NCBI RefSeq assembly: GCF_016901225.1 | Contig: NZ_JAFEUL010000007.1 | Location: 153,428-217,427 of the forward strand | Reading direction: 5' to 3' | Origin: Actibacterium sp. 188UL27-1 | GTDB taxonomy: Bacteria > Pseudomonadota > Alphaproteobacteria > Rhodobacterales > Rhodobacteraceae | DNA: 64,000 nucleotides | Shown: positions 45,823 to 55,707 of the stretch, one piece after another | Position numbering within the stretch: position 1 is the stretch's first letter | How the letters are laid out: the number at the start of each line of letters is the position of its first letter | Position numbers and translations under genes: made by a program | The notes under the pieces: model-generated | The model's database searches: none | Told to the model about the DNA's origin: nothing | The model's input: the letters and a program-made list of their open reading frames with translations, nothing else

Positions 45823-47610
45823 ATGACAACTGATCAAAATCGCACGGGGGGCGAGCTTGATACTTTGGGTTCCAATTTGGCCAAGATTGAGCAGTTGTCC
45901 CGCCGGGTCGTCACGGCGCTATCGCATCAGCGCAGCGTGCCACCGGGTTTGCAGGCCCCCTCTAACGAATTGTTTTTAAAGGCTGCCACGGCCTACATGA
46001 CCGAGATGATGGCAAATCCTGCCAAGATCATGGAACATCAGATCAGTTTCTGGGGAAAAACGCTCAAACATCACATGGAGGCCAACCAGGCGCTGGCCAG
46101 CGGCCATTTGACAGCCCCCACGGACCATACCGGCAAGGACCGCCGATTTGCTGGGGAACTGTGGCAGAACCACCCCTATTTCAACTACATCAAACAACAA
46201 TATCTGCTGTCGTCGGAGGCGATCACAGCTGCCGTTGCCGACCTGGACGGGTTGGACGACGCAGACAAGAAGCGGCTCGATTATTTTTCTCGTCAGATCG
46301 TCGATATGTTCAGCCCCGCCAACTTTCTGGGCACCAACCCCGATGCCCTGGCCCGCGCGGTGGAGACCGAAGGACAAAGCCTGGTCGATGGTCTGGAGAA
46401 CATGGTGCGCGACCTTGAGGCCAATGATGGCAATCTGGTGGTCACGCTGGCAGATCGGGAGGCGTTCCAGGTGGGCGAGAACCTGGGCACGACCGAAGGC
46501 GCGGTCGTCTACCGCAATCGCATGTTCGAACTGATCCAGTATGCGCCGCAAACCGACAAGGTTTGCCGCACCCCGCTTGTGATCTTCCCGCCCTGGATCA
46601 ACAAGTTCTACATCCTTGACCTGAAGGAGAAAAACAGCCTGATCAACTGGATCGTCAGCCAGGGTTACACGCTGTTCGTCGTCAGCTGGGTCAACCCCGA
46701 TCCGAGTTATGCCGATGTCGGGATGGAGCAATATATCGAAGAAGGTTATCTGGCCGCCATCGAAACCGTCAAGGCGATCACCGGCGAAGACAAGATAAAC
46801 GCCGTGGGCTACTGCATCGCGGGCACGACCCTGGGCCTGACGCTGAGCCTGATGAAGAAGCGCAAGGATACGTCTTTGCGGTCCGCCACCTTTTTCACGA
46901 CCCTTACCGACTTTTCGGATCAGGGAGAGGTCGGCGTTTTCCTGGACAATGATTTCGTCGACGCGATCGAGGATGAGGTAGCCGATCATGGCGTGCTCGA
47001 CAGTTTCTTCATGTCGCGCACATTCTCCTATCTGCGGTCGAATGACCTGATTTATGCCCCGGCCATCAAAAGCTACATGATGGGAGAGGCGCCCCCTGCC
47101 TTTGATCTATTGTTCTGGAATGGCGACGGCACCAATTTACCCGCCAAGATGGCCGTCGAATATCTGCGGTACCTGTGCCAGGATGACAGGTTCGCCCGTG
47201 GTGAGATCCAGATGTTCGGAGAAACGCTATCGCTGGCAGATGTCGATCTGCCGGTTTGCGCCATCGCCTGCGAGACCGATCATATCGCCGCGTGGAAATC
47301 CAGCTATCGCGGTGTGCAAAGGATGGGGTCCAAGCAAAAGACCTTTATCCTGTCGGAATCGGGCCATATCGCAGGGATCGTCAATCCGCCGACCAAACAG
47401 AAATACGGCCACTACACCAATGACGACATGACCCTCACCCCGGTCGCATGGCAGGAGGGTGCCCGCTACAATCAGGGGTCGTGGTGGCCGCGCTGGGGAG
47501 CTTGGCTCAAGAAACGGTCGGGCGCGCAAGTTCCGGCCCGCAAGCTGGGGACAAAGGATTTTCCGGTGCTGGATGCGGCACCCGGCACCTATGTGCTCGC
47601 TGCCGAGTGA
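45823..47610 (+). CDS. phaC: Class I polyhydroxyalkanoate synthase
   Basis: A 595-residue enzyme polymerising (R)-3-hydroxyacyl-CoA on granule surfaces. The lipase-like box GYCIAG has the nucleophile Cys331, and the catalytic Asp and His lie in CETDHIAAWKS and ESGHIAGIVNPP. PWINKFYILDLKEKNSLINW is a strongly conserved class I segment. The phasin gene follows 130 bases later with PhaR sites between. Confidence 0.96.
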   Translation: MTTDQNRTGGELDTLGSNLAKIEQLSRRVVTALSHQRSVPPGLQAPSNELFLKAATAYMTEMMANPAKIMEHQISFWGKTLKHHMEANQALASGHLTAPTDHTGKDRRFAGELWQNHPYFNYIKQQYLLSSEAITAAVADLDGLDDADKKRLDYFSRQIVDMFSPANFLGTNPDALARAVETEGQSLVDGLENMVRDLEANDGNLVVTLADREAFQVGENLGTTEGAVVYRNRMFELIQYAPQTDKVCRTPLVIFPPWINKFYILDLKEKNSLINWIVSQGYTLFVVSWVNPDPSYADVGMEQYIEEGYLAAIETVKAITGEDKINAVGYCIAGTTLGLTLSLMKKRKDTSLRSATFFTTLTDFSDQGEVGVFLDNDFVDAIEDEVADHGVLDSFFMSRTFSYLRSNDLIYAPAIKSYMMGEAPPAFDLLFWNGDGTNLPAKMAVEYLRYLCQDDRFARGEIQMFGETLSLADVDLPVCAIACETDHIAAWKSSYRGVQRMGSKQKTFILSESGHIAGIVNPPTKQKYGHYTNDDMTLTPVAWQEGARYNQGSWWPRWGAWLKKRSGAQVPARKLGTKDFPVLDAAPGTYVLAAE

Positions 47611-47630
47611 TCCTACCCCAATTAATTTTG

Positions 47631-47667
47631 CTGCAATGCAGAAAAATCTTGCAATGCTGCAGTGCAG
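47631..47667 (+). promoter_or_regulatory. Two PhaR-type operators upstream of phaP
   Basis: CTGC-AAT-GCAG (47631-47641) and CTGC-AGT-GCAG (47657-47667) match the CTGC-N3/4-GCAG site known for PhaR of Paracoccus denitrificans. Centres are 26 bases apart. They lie 74-110 bases upstream of the phasin start, and the phaR gene is just downstream, forming the usual feedback loop in which free PhaR represses phasin synthesis until granules sequester it. Confidence 0.75.
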
Positions 47668-47740
47668 CATGTATATCATGGATCATCGAAATGAGATGGC
47701 GCTGACCAGTGTGTGGGGGCGCACAAGAAAGGACACGACC

Positions 47741-48181
47741 ATGACGAACGACATGACAAAGATGATGCAGGAAATGATGGCTTCCTTCCCCATGGATACA
47801 AATGCCATGACCGACGCATTCAAGACATCTGCCGCCCTGGGTGAGAAGATGTCGAAAGTGGCTCTGGAAGCTGCCAGCAAGTCCACCGAAATCTCCGCCA
47901 AGCTGACCACCGACACGCTGTCGAAGATGGGCGAGATCACCAAGATCAAGGACGAGCCTGCTGACTATTCGAAAGCCGTCACCGATTTCGCCTCCGCTCA
48001 GGCCGAACTGGTTGCCGAGCATATGGCCGCGTTCGCTGAGGTTGCCAAGAAAGTTCAGATGGAAACTGTCGAACTGATGCTGGCCGCTGGCAAGGATTTC
48101 TCTGAAGACGCCACAGCCGCTGTCAAGAAAGCCACCAATGAGGTGACGACAGCTGCCAAGAAAGCCGCCACGGCCAAGTAA
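47741..48181 (+). CDS. phaP: Phasin family protein
   Basis: A 146-residue granule-associated protein from ATG 47741 (MTNDMTKMMQEMMASFPMD). Almost entirely helical, with heptad-like alanine/leucine/lysine patterning and the phasin segment AVTDFASAQAELVAEHMAAFAEVAKK. The C-terminal Ala/Lys-rich tail (AVKKATNEVTTAAKKAATAK) is typical. Phasins coat PHA granules and control their number. A longer in-frame upstream start overlaps phaC and is rejected. Confidence 0.92.
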   Translation: MTNDMTKMMQEMMASFPMDTNAMTDAFKTSAALGEKMSKVALEAASKSTEISAKLTTDTLSKMGEITKIKDEPADYSKAVTDFASAQAELVAEHMAAFAEVAKKVQMETVELMLAAGKDFSEDATAAVKKATNEVTTAAKKAATAK

Positions 48182-48232
48182 TCGGGCAAGGTCCAAGGCC
48201 GACCTCCCACGGCCAACGACATTGCCTTAAAG

Positions 48233-48267
48233 AAGAGCGAGCCCCTGCGGCTCGCTCTTTCTTTTTG
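48233..48267 (+). terminator. Terminator after phaP
   Basis: AAGAGCGAGCC (48233-48243) and GGCTCGCTCTT (48249-48259) form an 11-bp perfect stem with a 5-base loop, followed by TCTTTTTG. It ends the phasin transcript 50 bases after the stop and ahead of phaR. Confidence 0.85.
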
Positions 48268-48313
48268 TGCGGCGCTGACTTACGGTTGATCGCAGGGAAT
48301 GGGAGACACCTAG

Positions 48314-48871
48314 TTGACCGATGAAAAACCGCTCCTGATCAAGCGATATGCGAGCCGTCGCCTCTACAACACCGAAACCAGTGACTATGTCACGCTGGAG
48401 GATATCGCCAAGTTCATCAGGGCGGGTCGCGAGGTGCAGATCGTTGACCTGAAATCCGGTGATGACCTGACCCGGCAATATCTCCTTCAGATCATCGCCG
48501 AACATGAAAGCAAGGGTGACAACGTGTTGCCCACCACCGTTCTGACCGATCTGGTGCGCAGCTACACCACGCAGGCCCAAAGCGTTGTGCCCCAGTTTCT
48601 GGCCATGAGTTTCGAGATGCTGCGCGATGGCCAGTCCAAGGTCATGGAGAATATGGGAAAGATGAACCCCCTTACCTCGATGCCAGGCTTTGATGCGATG
48701 CGGACCCAGCAGGAATTGTTCATGAAGGCGATGACCGGCGGGATGGCGGGCAACTGGTCAGCTCCGGACAGCGATGCCCCCGCCATGCCAGACCCGACGA
48801 GCGAGGATCTGGGCGAGATCAAGAAACAGCTGGCGGATCTTCAACAAAAGCTCGCCAAACTGGACAAGTAA
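48314..48871 (+). CDS. phaR: Polyhydroxyalkanoate synthesis repressor PhaR
   Basis: A 185-residue regulator. The N-terminal PHB/PHA accumulation DNA-binding domain reads LLIKRYASRRLYNTETSDYV, followed by the PHB_acc segment LLQIIAEHESKGDNVLPTTVL. A C-terminal Met/Gln-rich region and a final coiled coil follow. Starts with TTG at 48314 after GGGAGAC. PhaR binds both DNA and PHA granules; targets are the two sites upstream of phaP. Confidence 0.95.
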   Translation: MTDEKPLLIKRYASRRLYNTETSDYVTLEDIAKFIRAGREVQIVDLKSGDDLTRQYLLQIIAEHESKGDNVLPTTVLTDLVRSYTTQAQSVVPQFLAMSFEMLRDGQSKVMENMGKMNPLTSMPGFDAMRTQQELFMKAMTGGMAGNWSAPDSDAPAMPDPTSEDLGEIKKQLADLQQKLAKLDK

Positions 48872-48872
48872 A

Positions 48873-49277
48873 TCAGTCCGACGATTGGCCGGGATGGGCT
48901 GGCAGGTCATGGCGCAGCGGTGTTGCCTTCGGACGCTCGGCACAATGGACCTGGCCTGTGGGAACGAACCTGTCCGGCTCCGCCAGCGTACCCGCGGTGA
49001 TGTGGATCTCATTGGGCCATTGGGTGGAACGATAGGTCAGTTGGCTGCCGCAGATCCCGCAGAATTGCCGCACGGTATCTGATCTGGCGCTGAATGCGGT
49101 CAAGGCATCCCCCGTCAAATCGAGCTCATCCTGCGACACACCGATCCATCCGACCACCCCCGCACCACTCGCGCGCCGACAGCTGTCGCAATAGCACAGC
49201 TGCTGCCACAGGATCGCGCTTTCGGCGAACGTATATCGGCAGGCGCCGCACAGACACTGACCGGTGATGTTGCCCAT
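48873..49277 (-). CDS. GFA family (glutathione-dependent formaldehyde-activating-like) zinc protein
   Basis: A 134-residue CENP-V/GFA-fold protein. Zinc cysteines are visible as GQCLCGACRY near residues 6-15, LCYCDSCRRASG and FCGICGSQLTYRS. The Gfa name derives from formaldehyde-glutathione condensation, but most members have unknown roles. Start 49277 (MGNITGQCLCGAC) fits the family; the longer frame is not conserved. Divergent from the LysR gene. Confidence 0.87.
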   Translation of the reverse strand: MGNITGQCLCGACRYTFAESAILWQQLCYCDSCRRASGAGVVGWIGVSQDELDLTGDALTAFSARSDTVRQFCGICGSQLTYRSTQWPNEIHITAGTLAEPDRFVPTGQVHCAERPKATPLRHDLPAHPGQSSD

Positions 49278-49382
49278 GACCCAAAGGTGCGTAACGTCTG
49301 CGCAATTGGCAAGGCCGCGAAGGCGTTTCCCTTCCCTGAACGGATCCAGTAGCGTGCCGCGACAAATACGAAGTGAGGATCC

Positions 49383-50363
49383 ATGCCCGACGCGCCCGGA
49401 CGGATCACCCTCTGGGGGATCGAAGTTTTTCTGGCCACCGCAGAGGAAGGCGCCGTTTCGGCCGCTGCCCGACGATTGGGGGCAAGCCCGTCCGGCGTGA
49501 GCCAGCAATTGACGGCGCTGGAAGGCGCGCTGGGTGTGTCCCTGATGGATCGCTCAACCCGGCCCGTGGTCCTGACACCACAGGGAGAGACCTTTCGCAG
49601 GCGTGCCCAAGTCATCTTGAACGAGGCGGCCCAGGCCCGCGCGGAGTTGGCCGCCAAGGATCTGGCAAACCTCACCAATCTGCGCCTCGGCATGATCGAG
49701 GATTTCGATGCCGACGTCACCCCGCGCCTACTCTCCGACATGGCCGAAGAGCTGAAACGCTGCCAGTTCCTGCTGGAAACCGGGGCCAGCCACCGTCTGT
49801 TCGATCTGCTGGACAGCCGAACGCTGGATGTCATCGTCGCCAGCGATATCAGCGCGCCGCAGGATTGGATGGAGGTCTATCCGCTGCTGGAAGAGCCATT
49901 TCTGGTGGCCGCCCCCCGGGGCCGGATTGACCCCGATGGCAATATGCTGAGCCAGCTAAAACGCATGCCACTTATCCAATACACCCAGCGCCACTTGATG
50001 GGGCGCCTGATCACAACCCACCTGGCCCGTCAGAAACTGCGCCTGACCCACCGGTTCGAGCTTGATAGCTATCACGCCATTATGGCAATGGTCGCGGAAG
50101 GTGCTGGATGGACGATCCTGCCCCCCCTTGGCCTGATGCGCGCCCATAGATTTCGCGATGATGCAGATATCCTGCCTCTGCCAACGGATCCGTTGATCCG
50201 CACAATCTCCCTGACCGCACGCACTGGCGTGTTGCAGGATATGCCTGAAACACTGGCCAATCGGCTCGGGCCCTTGCTCCAAGAGTTGATCGTGACCCCG
50301 ACAATCGCCCGCGTGCCATGGCTGGACGGCAGACTGAAAGTACTGACCGACGCAACGCCCTAA
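49383..50363 (+). CDS. LysR family transcriptional regulator
   Basis: A 326-residue protein with an N-terminal winged helix-turn-helix (EVFLATAEEGAVSAAARRLGASPSGVSQQLTALEGALG, given as the domain around residues 10-45) and the periplasmic-binding-like effector domain. Divergent from the GFA gene, which is a likely target under the usual LysR arrangement. Convergent with the aminotransferase gene five bases away. Effector unknown. Confidence 0.88.
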   Translation: MPDAPGRITLWGIEVFLATAEEGAVSAAARRLGASPSGVSQQLTALEGALGVSLMDRSTRPVVLTPQGETFRRRAQVILNEAAQARAELAAKDLANLTNLRLGMIEDFDADVTPRLLSDMAEELKRCQFLLETGASHRLFDLLDSRTLDVIVASDISAPQDWMEVYPLLEEPFLVAAPRGRIDPDGNMLSQLKRMPLIQYTQRHLMGRLITTHLARQKLRLTHRFELDSYHAIMAMVAEGAGWTILPPLGLMRAHRFRDDADILPLPTDPLIRTISLTARTGVLQDMPETLANRLGPLLQELIVTPTIARVPWLDGRLKVLTDATP

Positions 50364-50368
50364 GTTCA

Positions 50369-51577
50369 TTATGTGCCGTATGCCAGGGGCTGTCCCATGA
50401 CATCGTCCATGGCTGCGAGCAGGATATTTGCGACGGCATCCAGTTCGGCGCGGGTAAGGCGGGCGGGCAGGCGAACGTCGCAGGCCCGCATCAGCATGGC
50501 GCGCGTTTGCGGCAGATCGGGCACTTCACCCGGAATGAACTGCCAGTTCCAGAATGCCCGGGCATTGTCCTGGCTCATGCCAAAGACCTGCACTTTGACC
50601 CCGCGATCCGCAGCAGCGCTGGCAAAGGCCATTGTCTCGGCATCGTCCATATCCACGAGGTTGAACTGGATGGAGTCCGGGGCGCGACATTCCGGGCGCA
50701 AAGGGGCAGGCACATCGATCCAGGGTGACCCGTTGAGCAGCCCCGCCACATGATCATGGCCCGCGCGTCCATCACGTACACGGCGTTCGATATGGGCCAG
50801 TTGCGGACGAATGACAGCGGCAGACAGGTTTTGCAGGCGCAGATTATACAGCGGCAGTTGGTTTTGCCATTTCGCAAAATGCTCCTGCAACATGTTGTGC
50901 TTTTTCCAGGTATGCTCATAGGCGCCCGACATGATCACAGCGCGCGCCACCAGATTGGCATCGTCGGTGATCATGATGCCACCTTCGCCTGCATTGACCA
51001 GTTTATAGGACTGGAACGAAAAGCAGCCGACCTGACCCAAGGTTCCGATCTTTTGGTCATGCCAGGTGGTGCCAAGGGAATGCGCGGCATCTTCGATCAC
51101 CGGCACATTGCGGGCATCGCACAACGCCATGATCGCGTCCATATCAGAGGTGTGCCCGCGCATATGGCTGATGATGACGGCGCTGATCGTGTCATCCAGC
51201 TTGGCTTCGAAATCGGCCATGTCGATCCGATAATTATCTGAGACTTCGACCAGAACCGGCAAACATTCCGCATGGATGACAGCGGATGGCACGGCTGCAA
51301 ACGTGAATGCCGGGATCAGAACACGGGCTTTCTCGGGCAGATCCAAGGCCTTCAACGACAAAAACAGCGCCGCCGAGCAAGACGATACCGCAAGTGCATA
51401 TTTGGACCCCATGACAGCTGCGAATTCCTGTTCCAGCAGCGTGACCGGGGCGTTTTCCGGTGCGGTGTAGCGGAACAGATCGCCCGACGCCAAAAGACGG
51501 TCGATCTCTGCCCGCGCCGCGTCAGGGATCGGTTCGGCGTCATAGACGTTTGGGGCTTGGGTCATATCCGGCTCCAT
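50369..51577 (-). CDS. DegT/DnrJ/EryC1/StrS family aminotransferase
   Basis: A 402-residue PLP enzyme of the sugar-aminotransferase/DegT family: SSCSAALFLSLKALDL, IEDAAHSLGTTWHDQKIGTLG and the lysine region FSFQSYKLVNAGEGG, where the Schiff-base lysine precedes the N-A-G-E-G-G loop. An in-frame ATG four codons later (51565) is an alternative start. No other nucleotide-sugar genes are nearby, so the substrate is open; related orphan enzymes occur in several roseobacters. Confidence 0.85.
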   Translation of the reverse strand: MEPDMTQAPNVYDAEPIPDAARAEIDRLLASGDLFRYTAPENAPVTLLEQEFAAVMGSKYALAVSSCSAALFLSLKALDLPEKARVLIPAFTFAAVPSAVIHAECLPVLVEVSDNYRIDMADFEAKLDDTISAVIISHMRGHTSDMDAIMALCDARNVPVIEDAAHSLGTTWHDQKIGTLGQVGCFSFQSYKLVNAGEGGIMITDDANLVARAVIMSGAYEHTWKKHNMLQEHFAKWQNQLPLYNLRLQNLSAAVIRPQLAHIERRVRDGRAGHDHVAGLLNGSPWIDVPAPLRPECRAPDSIQFNLVDMDDAETMAFASAAADRGVKVQVFGMSQDNARAFWNWQFIPGEVPDLPQTRAMLMRACDVRLPARLTRAELDAVANILLAAMDDVMGQPLAYGT

Positions 51578-51704
51578 CGTGATTTTCAGTTTTTCTGTAA
51601 TCTACATTCAGGAAAAATAATAGTCGTTTTTGGGGGCAGGTATGGGATCGGGCCAAGGCCTTGTCTTGCCAGCCAAAATCGCATCGGATCGTGGGGCAGC
51701 CGCT

Positions 51705-53171
51705 TTAGCGGGCTGATACCGGCAGGTCGGTTGCGCAGGCGAGTAGCCCCTCAAGATCAAGGTGGGCCGCCATGTGATTTGCCAACGCGTCCAACGTGGC
51801 CTCGACTGTCATATCGTATTGCAGGTCGCTCGACGCGGCCCCCAATTCGTTCAGAAACGCCCGGCGAAACCCATCGGCCGCAAAGATCCCGTGAAGATAG
51901 GTGCCCAGGATCCGGCCATCTGCAGATGCGGCCCCTTCTGACTGCCCGTTCATCTGAAGCCAGCCGCGTGCGCGATCTGGCCCCGTCGTCTCACCGATAT
52001 GGATTTCATACCCCTCCACATCCGTTCCGCTGGCCGGATGGTGGGCGGCGGTCAGAACCACCTGTTTTTCCGGCACCATCCTGGTTGTCACATCCAGCAG
52101 TCCCAGGCCCGGCACCGTGCCCCCCTGCCCTTCGATCCCGAGCGGGTCATCAATGCGCTGCCCCAGCATCTGATAGCCCCCGCAAAGGCCCAACACATGC
52201 CCCCCACGCCTGAGATGGGCGGCGACGTCGATATCCCACCCGCTGCGGCGTAGCGCTTCCAGATCGCTGATGGTCGATTTTGATCCGGGCAAGAGCACGA
52301 GGGTCGCATCCCCCGGCAACGCGTGATCCAGCGGCACGATCGCGACCGTTACGTCAGGTTCCTGCGCCAACGGGTCCAGATCATCAAAATTGGCAAGGCG
52401 AGGCAACTTTGGCACGACCACCTTGATCTTGCCCCCCGCGCGGGAGGAGAGGTCGAGAATATCCTCAGCCGGCAATTTCCAGGCACCATCGAACCAGGGC
52501 AAGACGCCCAGATCATGCCACCCGGTGCGTTGGGAAATGGCGGATTGCCCGTCGGCGAACAGGGTTGGATCGCCACGGAACTTATTGACCAAAAAGGCTT
52601 TGATCCGCCGGGCATCCTGCGCTGGTAACACCGCTTGTGTGCCGACCAGTTGCGCGATGACCCCGCCGCGATCAATGTCGCCCACCAGCACGACGGGCAG
52701 GTCCGCAGCCTCTGCAAATCCCATATTTGCAATGTCGCCCGCGCGCAGGTTGATCTCCGCCGGGCTGCCTGCCCCTTCGACCACGACAAGATCCACGCCC
52801 TCTGCCAGCCGGTGGAAGCTCTCAAGGACGGATGCCAGAAGCTGCGGCTTGGCCGTCGCATAGTCGCGTGCCTTGAGCGTTGCAAAGCGTTTGCCCTGCA
52901 AGATCACCTGGGCGCCGACCTCGCTTTCGGGTTTCAAAAGAACAGGGTTCATATCCACATGGGGCGCGACGCCTGCCGCCTTGGCCTGCAGGGCCTGGGC
53001 CCGCCCGATCTCTGCCCCCTCGGGCGTGACGGCGGCGTTGTTCGACATGTTCTGCGGTTTGAACGGCCGCACCTGTAGACCCTGGCGCGCAAAGTGACGG
53101 CACAGCCCCGCAACCAGGATCGATTTGCCGACATTCGAGCCGGCGCCCTGGATCATGATAGCTTTTGTCAT
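51705..53171 (-). CDS. cobQ: Cobyric acid synthase (adenosylcobyrate amidotransferase)
   Basis: A 488-residue enzyme that amidates four side chains of adenosylcobyrinic a,c-diamide. An N-terminal dethiobiotin-synthetase-like domain opens [38 protein letters not shown] follows; the C-terminal GATase domain has [10 protein letters not shown] with the nucleophile Cys. Start 53171 gives the family N-terminus. It is divergent from a membrane protein 60 bases away. No other cobalamin genes lie in the window. Confidence 0.95.
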   Translation of the reverse strand: MTKAIMIQGAGSNVGKSILVAGLCRHFARQGLQVRPFKPQNMSNNAAVTPEGAEIGRAQALQAKAAGVAPHVDMNPVLLKPESEVGAQVILQGKRFATLKARDYATAKPQLLASVLESFHRLAEGVDLVVVEGAGSPAEINLRAGDIANMGFAEAADLPVVLVGDIDRGGVIAQLVGTQAVLPAQDARRIKAFLVNKFRGDPTLFADGQSAISQRTGWHDLGVLPWFDGAWKLPAEDILDLSSRAGGKIKVVVPKLPRLANFDDLDPLAQEPDVTVAIVPLDHALPGDATLVLLPGSKSTISDLEALRRSGWDIDVAAHLRRGGHVLGLCGGYQMLGQRIDDPLGIEGQGGTVPGLGLLDVTTRMVPEKQVVLTAAHHPASGTDVEGYEIHIGETTGPDRARGWLQMNGQSEGAASADGRILGTYLHGIFAADGFRRAFLNELGAASSDLQYDMTVEATLDALANHMAAHLDLEGLLACATDLPVSAR

Positions 53172-53230
53172 TGTGTCCGCCCTACCAATATGCCCGACAT
53201 AGGATGTCACCAGCCGGGAAGGAAGCGGCG

Positions 53231-53809
53231 ATGAACACACCGGCACATCTGATTTTTGGCGCCGCCGCCTTTGCCCGCCCCAACGCACCGGCTGTGACCA
53301 CCGCCGCACTCGCAGGGGCGATGCTGCCGGACCTGTCGCTTTATGTCTTGGTGGGCTGGCATCTGCTGTGGTTGGGAACGCCTGCGCAGGTGGTATTCGA
53401 TCAACTGTATTTTTCGGATGCGTGGATGCGGATCTTTCGCGTCGATAACAGTTTCATCCTGTGGGGTGTTGGCTTCGCGGCGGCCCTGGCCTGTCGCAGC
53501 CGCTGGTGCATCGCGCTGACCGGGGCGGCGCTGCTCCACCTGGCGCTGGATTTCCCCCTGCACCACGATGACGGGCGACCACAATTCTGGCCGTTGACCA
53601 ATTGGATCTTTGAAAGCCCCGTCAGCTATTGGGACAGCCGCGCCTATGGCAACATCGTCGGACCGATCGAGGTTGTGGCCTCGTTGATCTTGTGCGGTGT
53701 CTTGTGGCGCCGGTTCAAAGCCCCTTTGTCTCGTGCGGTGATTGTGCTGGCTGTGCTGACCCAGATCTCACCGGTGATGATCTGGTTTTTCGTCTTTGCG
53801 AATGCCTGA
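53231..53809 (+). CDS. Membrane-bound metal-dependent hydrolase-like protein (YdjM/DUF457-like)
   Basis: A 192-residue membrane protein with five or so hydrophobic segments. [18 protein letters not shown] and [13 protein letters not shown] at the start and [24 protein letters not shown] in the middle resemble the YdjM/DUF457 family of membrane-bound, metal-dependent hydrolases (conserved His and Asp). In roseobacters this gene is often beside cobQ and has been labelled cobalamin-related by position only. A bidirectional terminator follows. Confidence 0.65.
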   Translation: MNTPAHLIFGAAAFARPNAPAVTTAALAGAMLPDLSLYVLVGWHLLWLGTPAQVVFDQLYFSDAWMRIFRVDNSFILWGVGFAAALACRSRWCIALTGAALLHLALDFPLHHDDGRPQFWPLTNWIFESPVSYWDSRAYGNIVGPIEVVASLILCGVLWRRFKAPLSRAVIVLAVLTQISPVMIWFFVFANA

Positions 53810-53821
53810 CCCGCGAGAACG

Positions 53822-53853
53822 AAAAAGCGTGTCCCCGCGGGGACACGCTTTTT
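53822..53853. terminator. Bidirectional terminator
   Basis: A perfect 32-base palindrome: AAAAAGCGTGTCCCC, GC, then GGGGACACGCTTTTT. The A run and T run make it work on both strands, ending the membrane-protein gene (+) and the small conserved gene (-). Shares its 16-base core with the terminator at 44401. Confidence 0.9.
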
Positions 53854-53875
53854 TCCTGAAACGCGCGATGTGAAT

Positions 53876-54196
53876 TTACGCGGCTTCTGCTTGCTCCGCC
53901 GCCTGGCGGCGCTCGCTTTCTTCCCGCGACAGGGCAACAGATGTCCGAACGCCGTTTCCGACGAATTCCATCAAGCCCGACACGACACGTTCATTCGGGT
54001 CAATGCCCGCACAGCTGAGAACTTCACGCCCATCGCGTGACCGCGCCCATCGCGCAATCTGCTCAGGGCCGTTGCCGTATTTCTTGTCATCGGCAATGGC
54101 GTCGTCCAAAGCAGCAAGCACCACAGCTGCGAACAATTTGCGTGCCCGTGATCCCTGTTCGTGGTTGAAGGCTGTACCATCAACGAAATCGATCAT
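53876..54196 (-). CDS. Small conserved Rhodobacterales protein (possibly DUF6280)
   Basis: A 106-residue protein starting MIDFVDGTAFNHEQGSRARK, chosen because that N-terminus looks conserved; the longer frame to 54301 is not. Mostly helical, with an RKLFAAVVLAALDDAIADDK segment and a Glu/Ala-rich C-terminal tail. I recall near-identical proteins across Rhodobacterales, possibly DUF6280, but no function. It is divergent from efp with a 214-base gap that includes a small AATAT-N5-ATATT palindrome. Confidence 0.7.
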   Translation of the reverse strand: MIDFVDGTAFNHEQGSRARKLFAAVVLAALDDAIADDKKYGNGPEQIARWARSRDGREVLSCAGIDPNERVVSGLMEFVGNGVRTSVALSREESERRQAAEQAEAA

Positions 54197-54410
54197 CTGG
54201 TCGTCCTTTGTTCTTGCTTTTCTCGATCTGGCGTGACCGCGAATATGGCTGATATTCCGCGATTCGGTATGCCGATATTGGAATGGCTGCCATGCGCACA
54301 ACGCATATCTAGCGTTTTCGAGCTACAGTATGTTCGCTTGCATGACAACAGTCCTCAATATATAGAACGGCTCAAGAAAACCACAAGATTTCAACAAGGT
54401 TTCGCCGCAA

Positions 54411-54974
54411 ATGCCCAAAATAAACGGAAACGAGATCCGCCCCGGCAATGTGCTGGAGCATAATGATGGACTTTGGGCCGCCGTGAAGGTAGACCATGTG
54501 AAGCCGGGCAAAGGCGGCGCGTTTGCCCAGGTGGAACTGCGAAACCTGCGCAATGGTTCCAAATTGAACGAACGCTTTCGGTCGGCGGATAAGATCGAAC
54601 GGGTGCGGTTGGAACAGAAAGACCAGCAATTTCTGTACGAATCTGACGGCATGCTGGTGTTCATGGATGCCGAGACGTTTGATCAAATCGAATTACCGGC
54701 AGAGATACTAGGCGACCGGCGGCCGTTCCTACAAGACGGTATGACCATCGTCGTTGAATTCCATGACGAAGAGGCGCTGAACGCGACGCTGCCGCAAAAG
54801 GTGACCTGCAAGGTGATCGAGACGGAGCCGGTCGTGAAAGGCCAGACGGCGGCCAATTCATTCAAACCGGCCGTTCTGGACAATGGCGTCAAGGTCATGG
54901 TGCCGCCCTTCGTGGGTCAGGACGAGGATATCGTCGTGAACACGGAAACCATGGAATATTCGGAACGCGCCTGA
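54411..54974 (+). CDS. efp: Translation elongation factor P
   Basis: A 187-residue protein with three OB-like domains. The modification loop is KPGKGG with Lys34 at the tip, the residue lysylated or otherwise modified for rescue of polyproline stalling. The C-terminal [25 protein letters not shown] is a family signature. Ends four bases from the convergent ygfZ. Confidence 0.97.
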   Translation: MPKINGNEIRPGNVLEHNDGLWAAVKVDHVKPGKGGAFAQVELRNLRNGSKLNERFRSADKIERVRLEQKDQQFLYESDGMLVFMDAETFDQIELPAEILGDRRPFLQDGMTIVVEFHDEEALNATLPQKVTCKVIETEPVVKGQTAANSFKPAVLDNGVKVMVPPFVGQDEDIVVNTETMEYSERA

Positions 54975-54978
54975 CCCC

Positions 54979-55707
54979 TTACAGGCGCGTTACAGTGGCC
55001 TCACCGGCGGTCATCGCCCCGGTGGCACGGTCAAAGCGCAGATAGGCCAGACCCTCACCACTTGACTGGCTGTAAAGCTGGCCGGCCGACTTTCCATTCG
55101 CCGTGATCTCTGCCCCGGGTTCAGCGGATCCATCGATGGCAACACGGGCCAACCCCTTGCGCAAGTTGGTCTTGTGTTTCATCCGAGCGGTCACTTCCTG
55201 CCCGACATAACATCCCTTTTTGAAGTCGACGCCATTGAGGGCTTCGAAATTCATCTCAAGAATGAAGCTGTCATTCGGGATCAGTTCGATTGTGCTTTCG
55301 GGCACCATATACCGGATGCGCTGGCGATCGTAATCGTCATAGGTACCGGCAATGTCGCCATAGGCGCGCCACCCAAGCTTGGCGTGGCGTGGGTCAGTGA
55401 ACGCTCCGGCAGGCGCATCGCCGTCTCCGACCAGGACCTTGATATCGGTCGGCGCAATCTCAACCTTTGCGCGGAGTTTGTACATGGTCAGGCGCTTGGT
55501 CAGGTCAGCGGCCAACGGCGCGGCGACATCCAGCAGGATATCATCGGCGCTTTGAAGCAGAAAGAAATCGGCTAAATATTTGCCCTGGGGCGTCAGGATG
55601 GCGGCATAGACCAGACCATCGGCCAGCCGAGCGATATCATTCGTGATCAGGCCCTGCAGGAAATCAGACATATCCGGGCCAGAGAGGCGCAACACGGTGC
55701 GTTCCAT
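54979..55707 (-). CDS. ygfZ: YgfZ/GcvT-domain folate-binding protein
   Basis: A 242-residue protein with the hallmark KGCYVGQEVTAR (residues 164-175) including the conserved cysteine. YgfZ/IBA57 proteins use folate in maturation or repair of some Fe-S enzymes such as MiaB. Its start overlaps the stop of the ABC exporter gene by one base, so it is the last gene of a three-gene minus-strand unit. Confidence 0.92.
   Translation of the reverse strand: MERTVLRLSGPDMSDFLQGLITNDIARLADGLVYAAILTPQGKYLADFFLLQSADDILLDVAAPLAADLTKRLTMYKLRAKVEIAPTDIKVLVGDGDAPAGAFTDPRHAKLGWRAYGDIAGTYDDYDRQRIRYMVPESTIELIPNDSFILEMNFEALNGVDFKKGCYVGQEVTARMKHKTNLRKGLARVAIDGSAEPGAEITANGKSAGQLYSQSSGEGLAYLRFDRATGAMTAGEATVTRL

Noticed and set aside
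47459..47740. N-terminal extension of the phasin frame overlapping phaC
   Set aside because: It runs in another frame through the end of phaC and the PhaR operators; the phasin start at 47741 fits the family.
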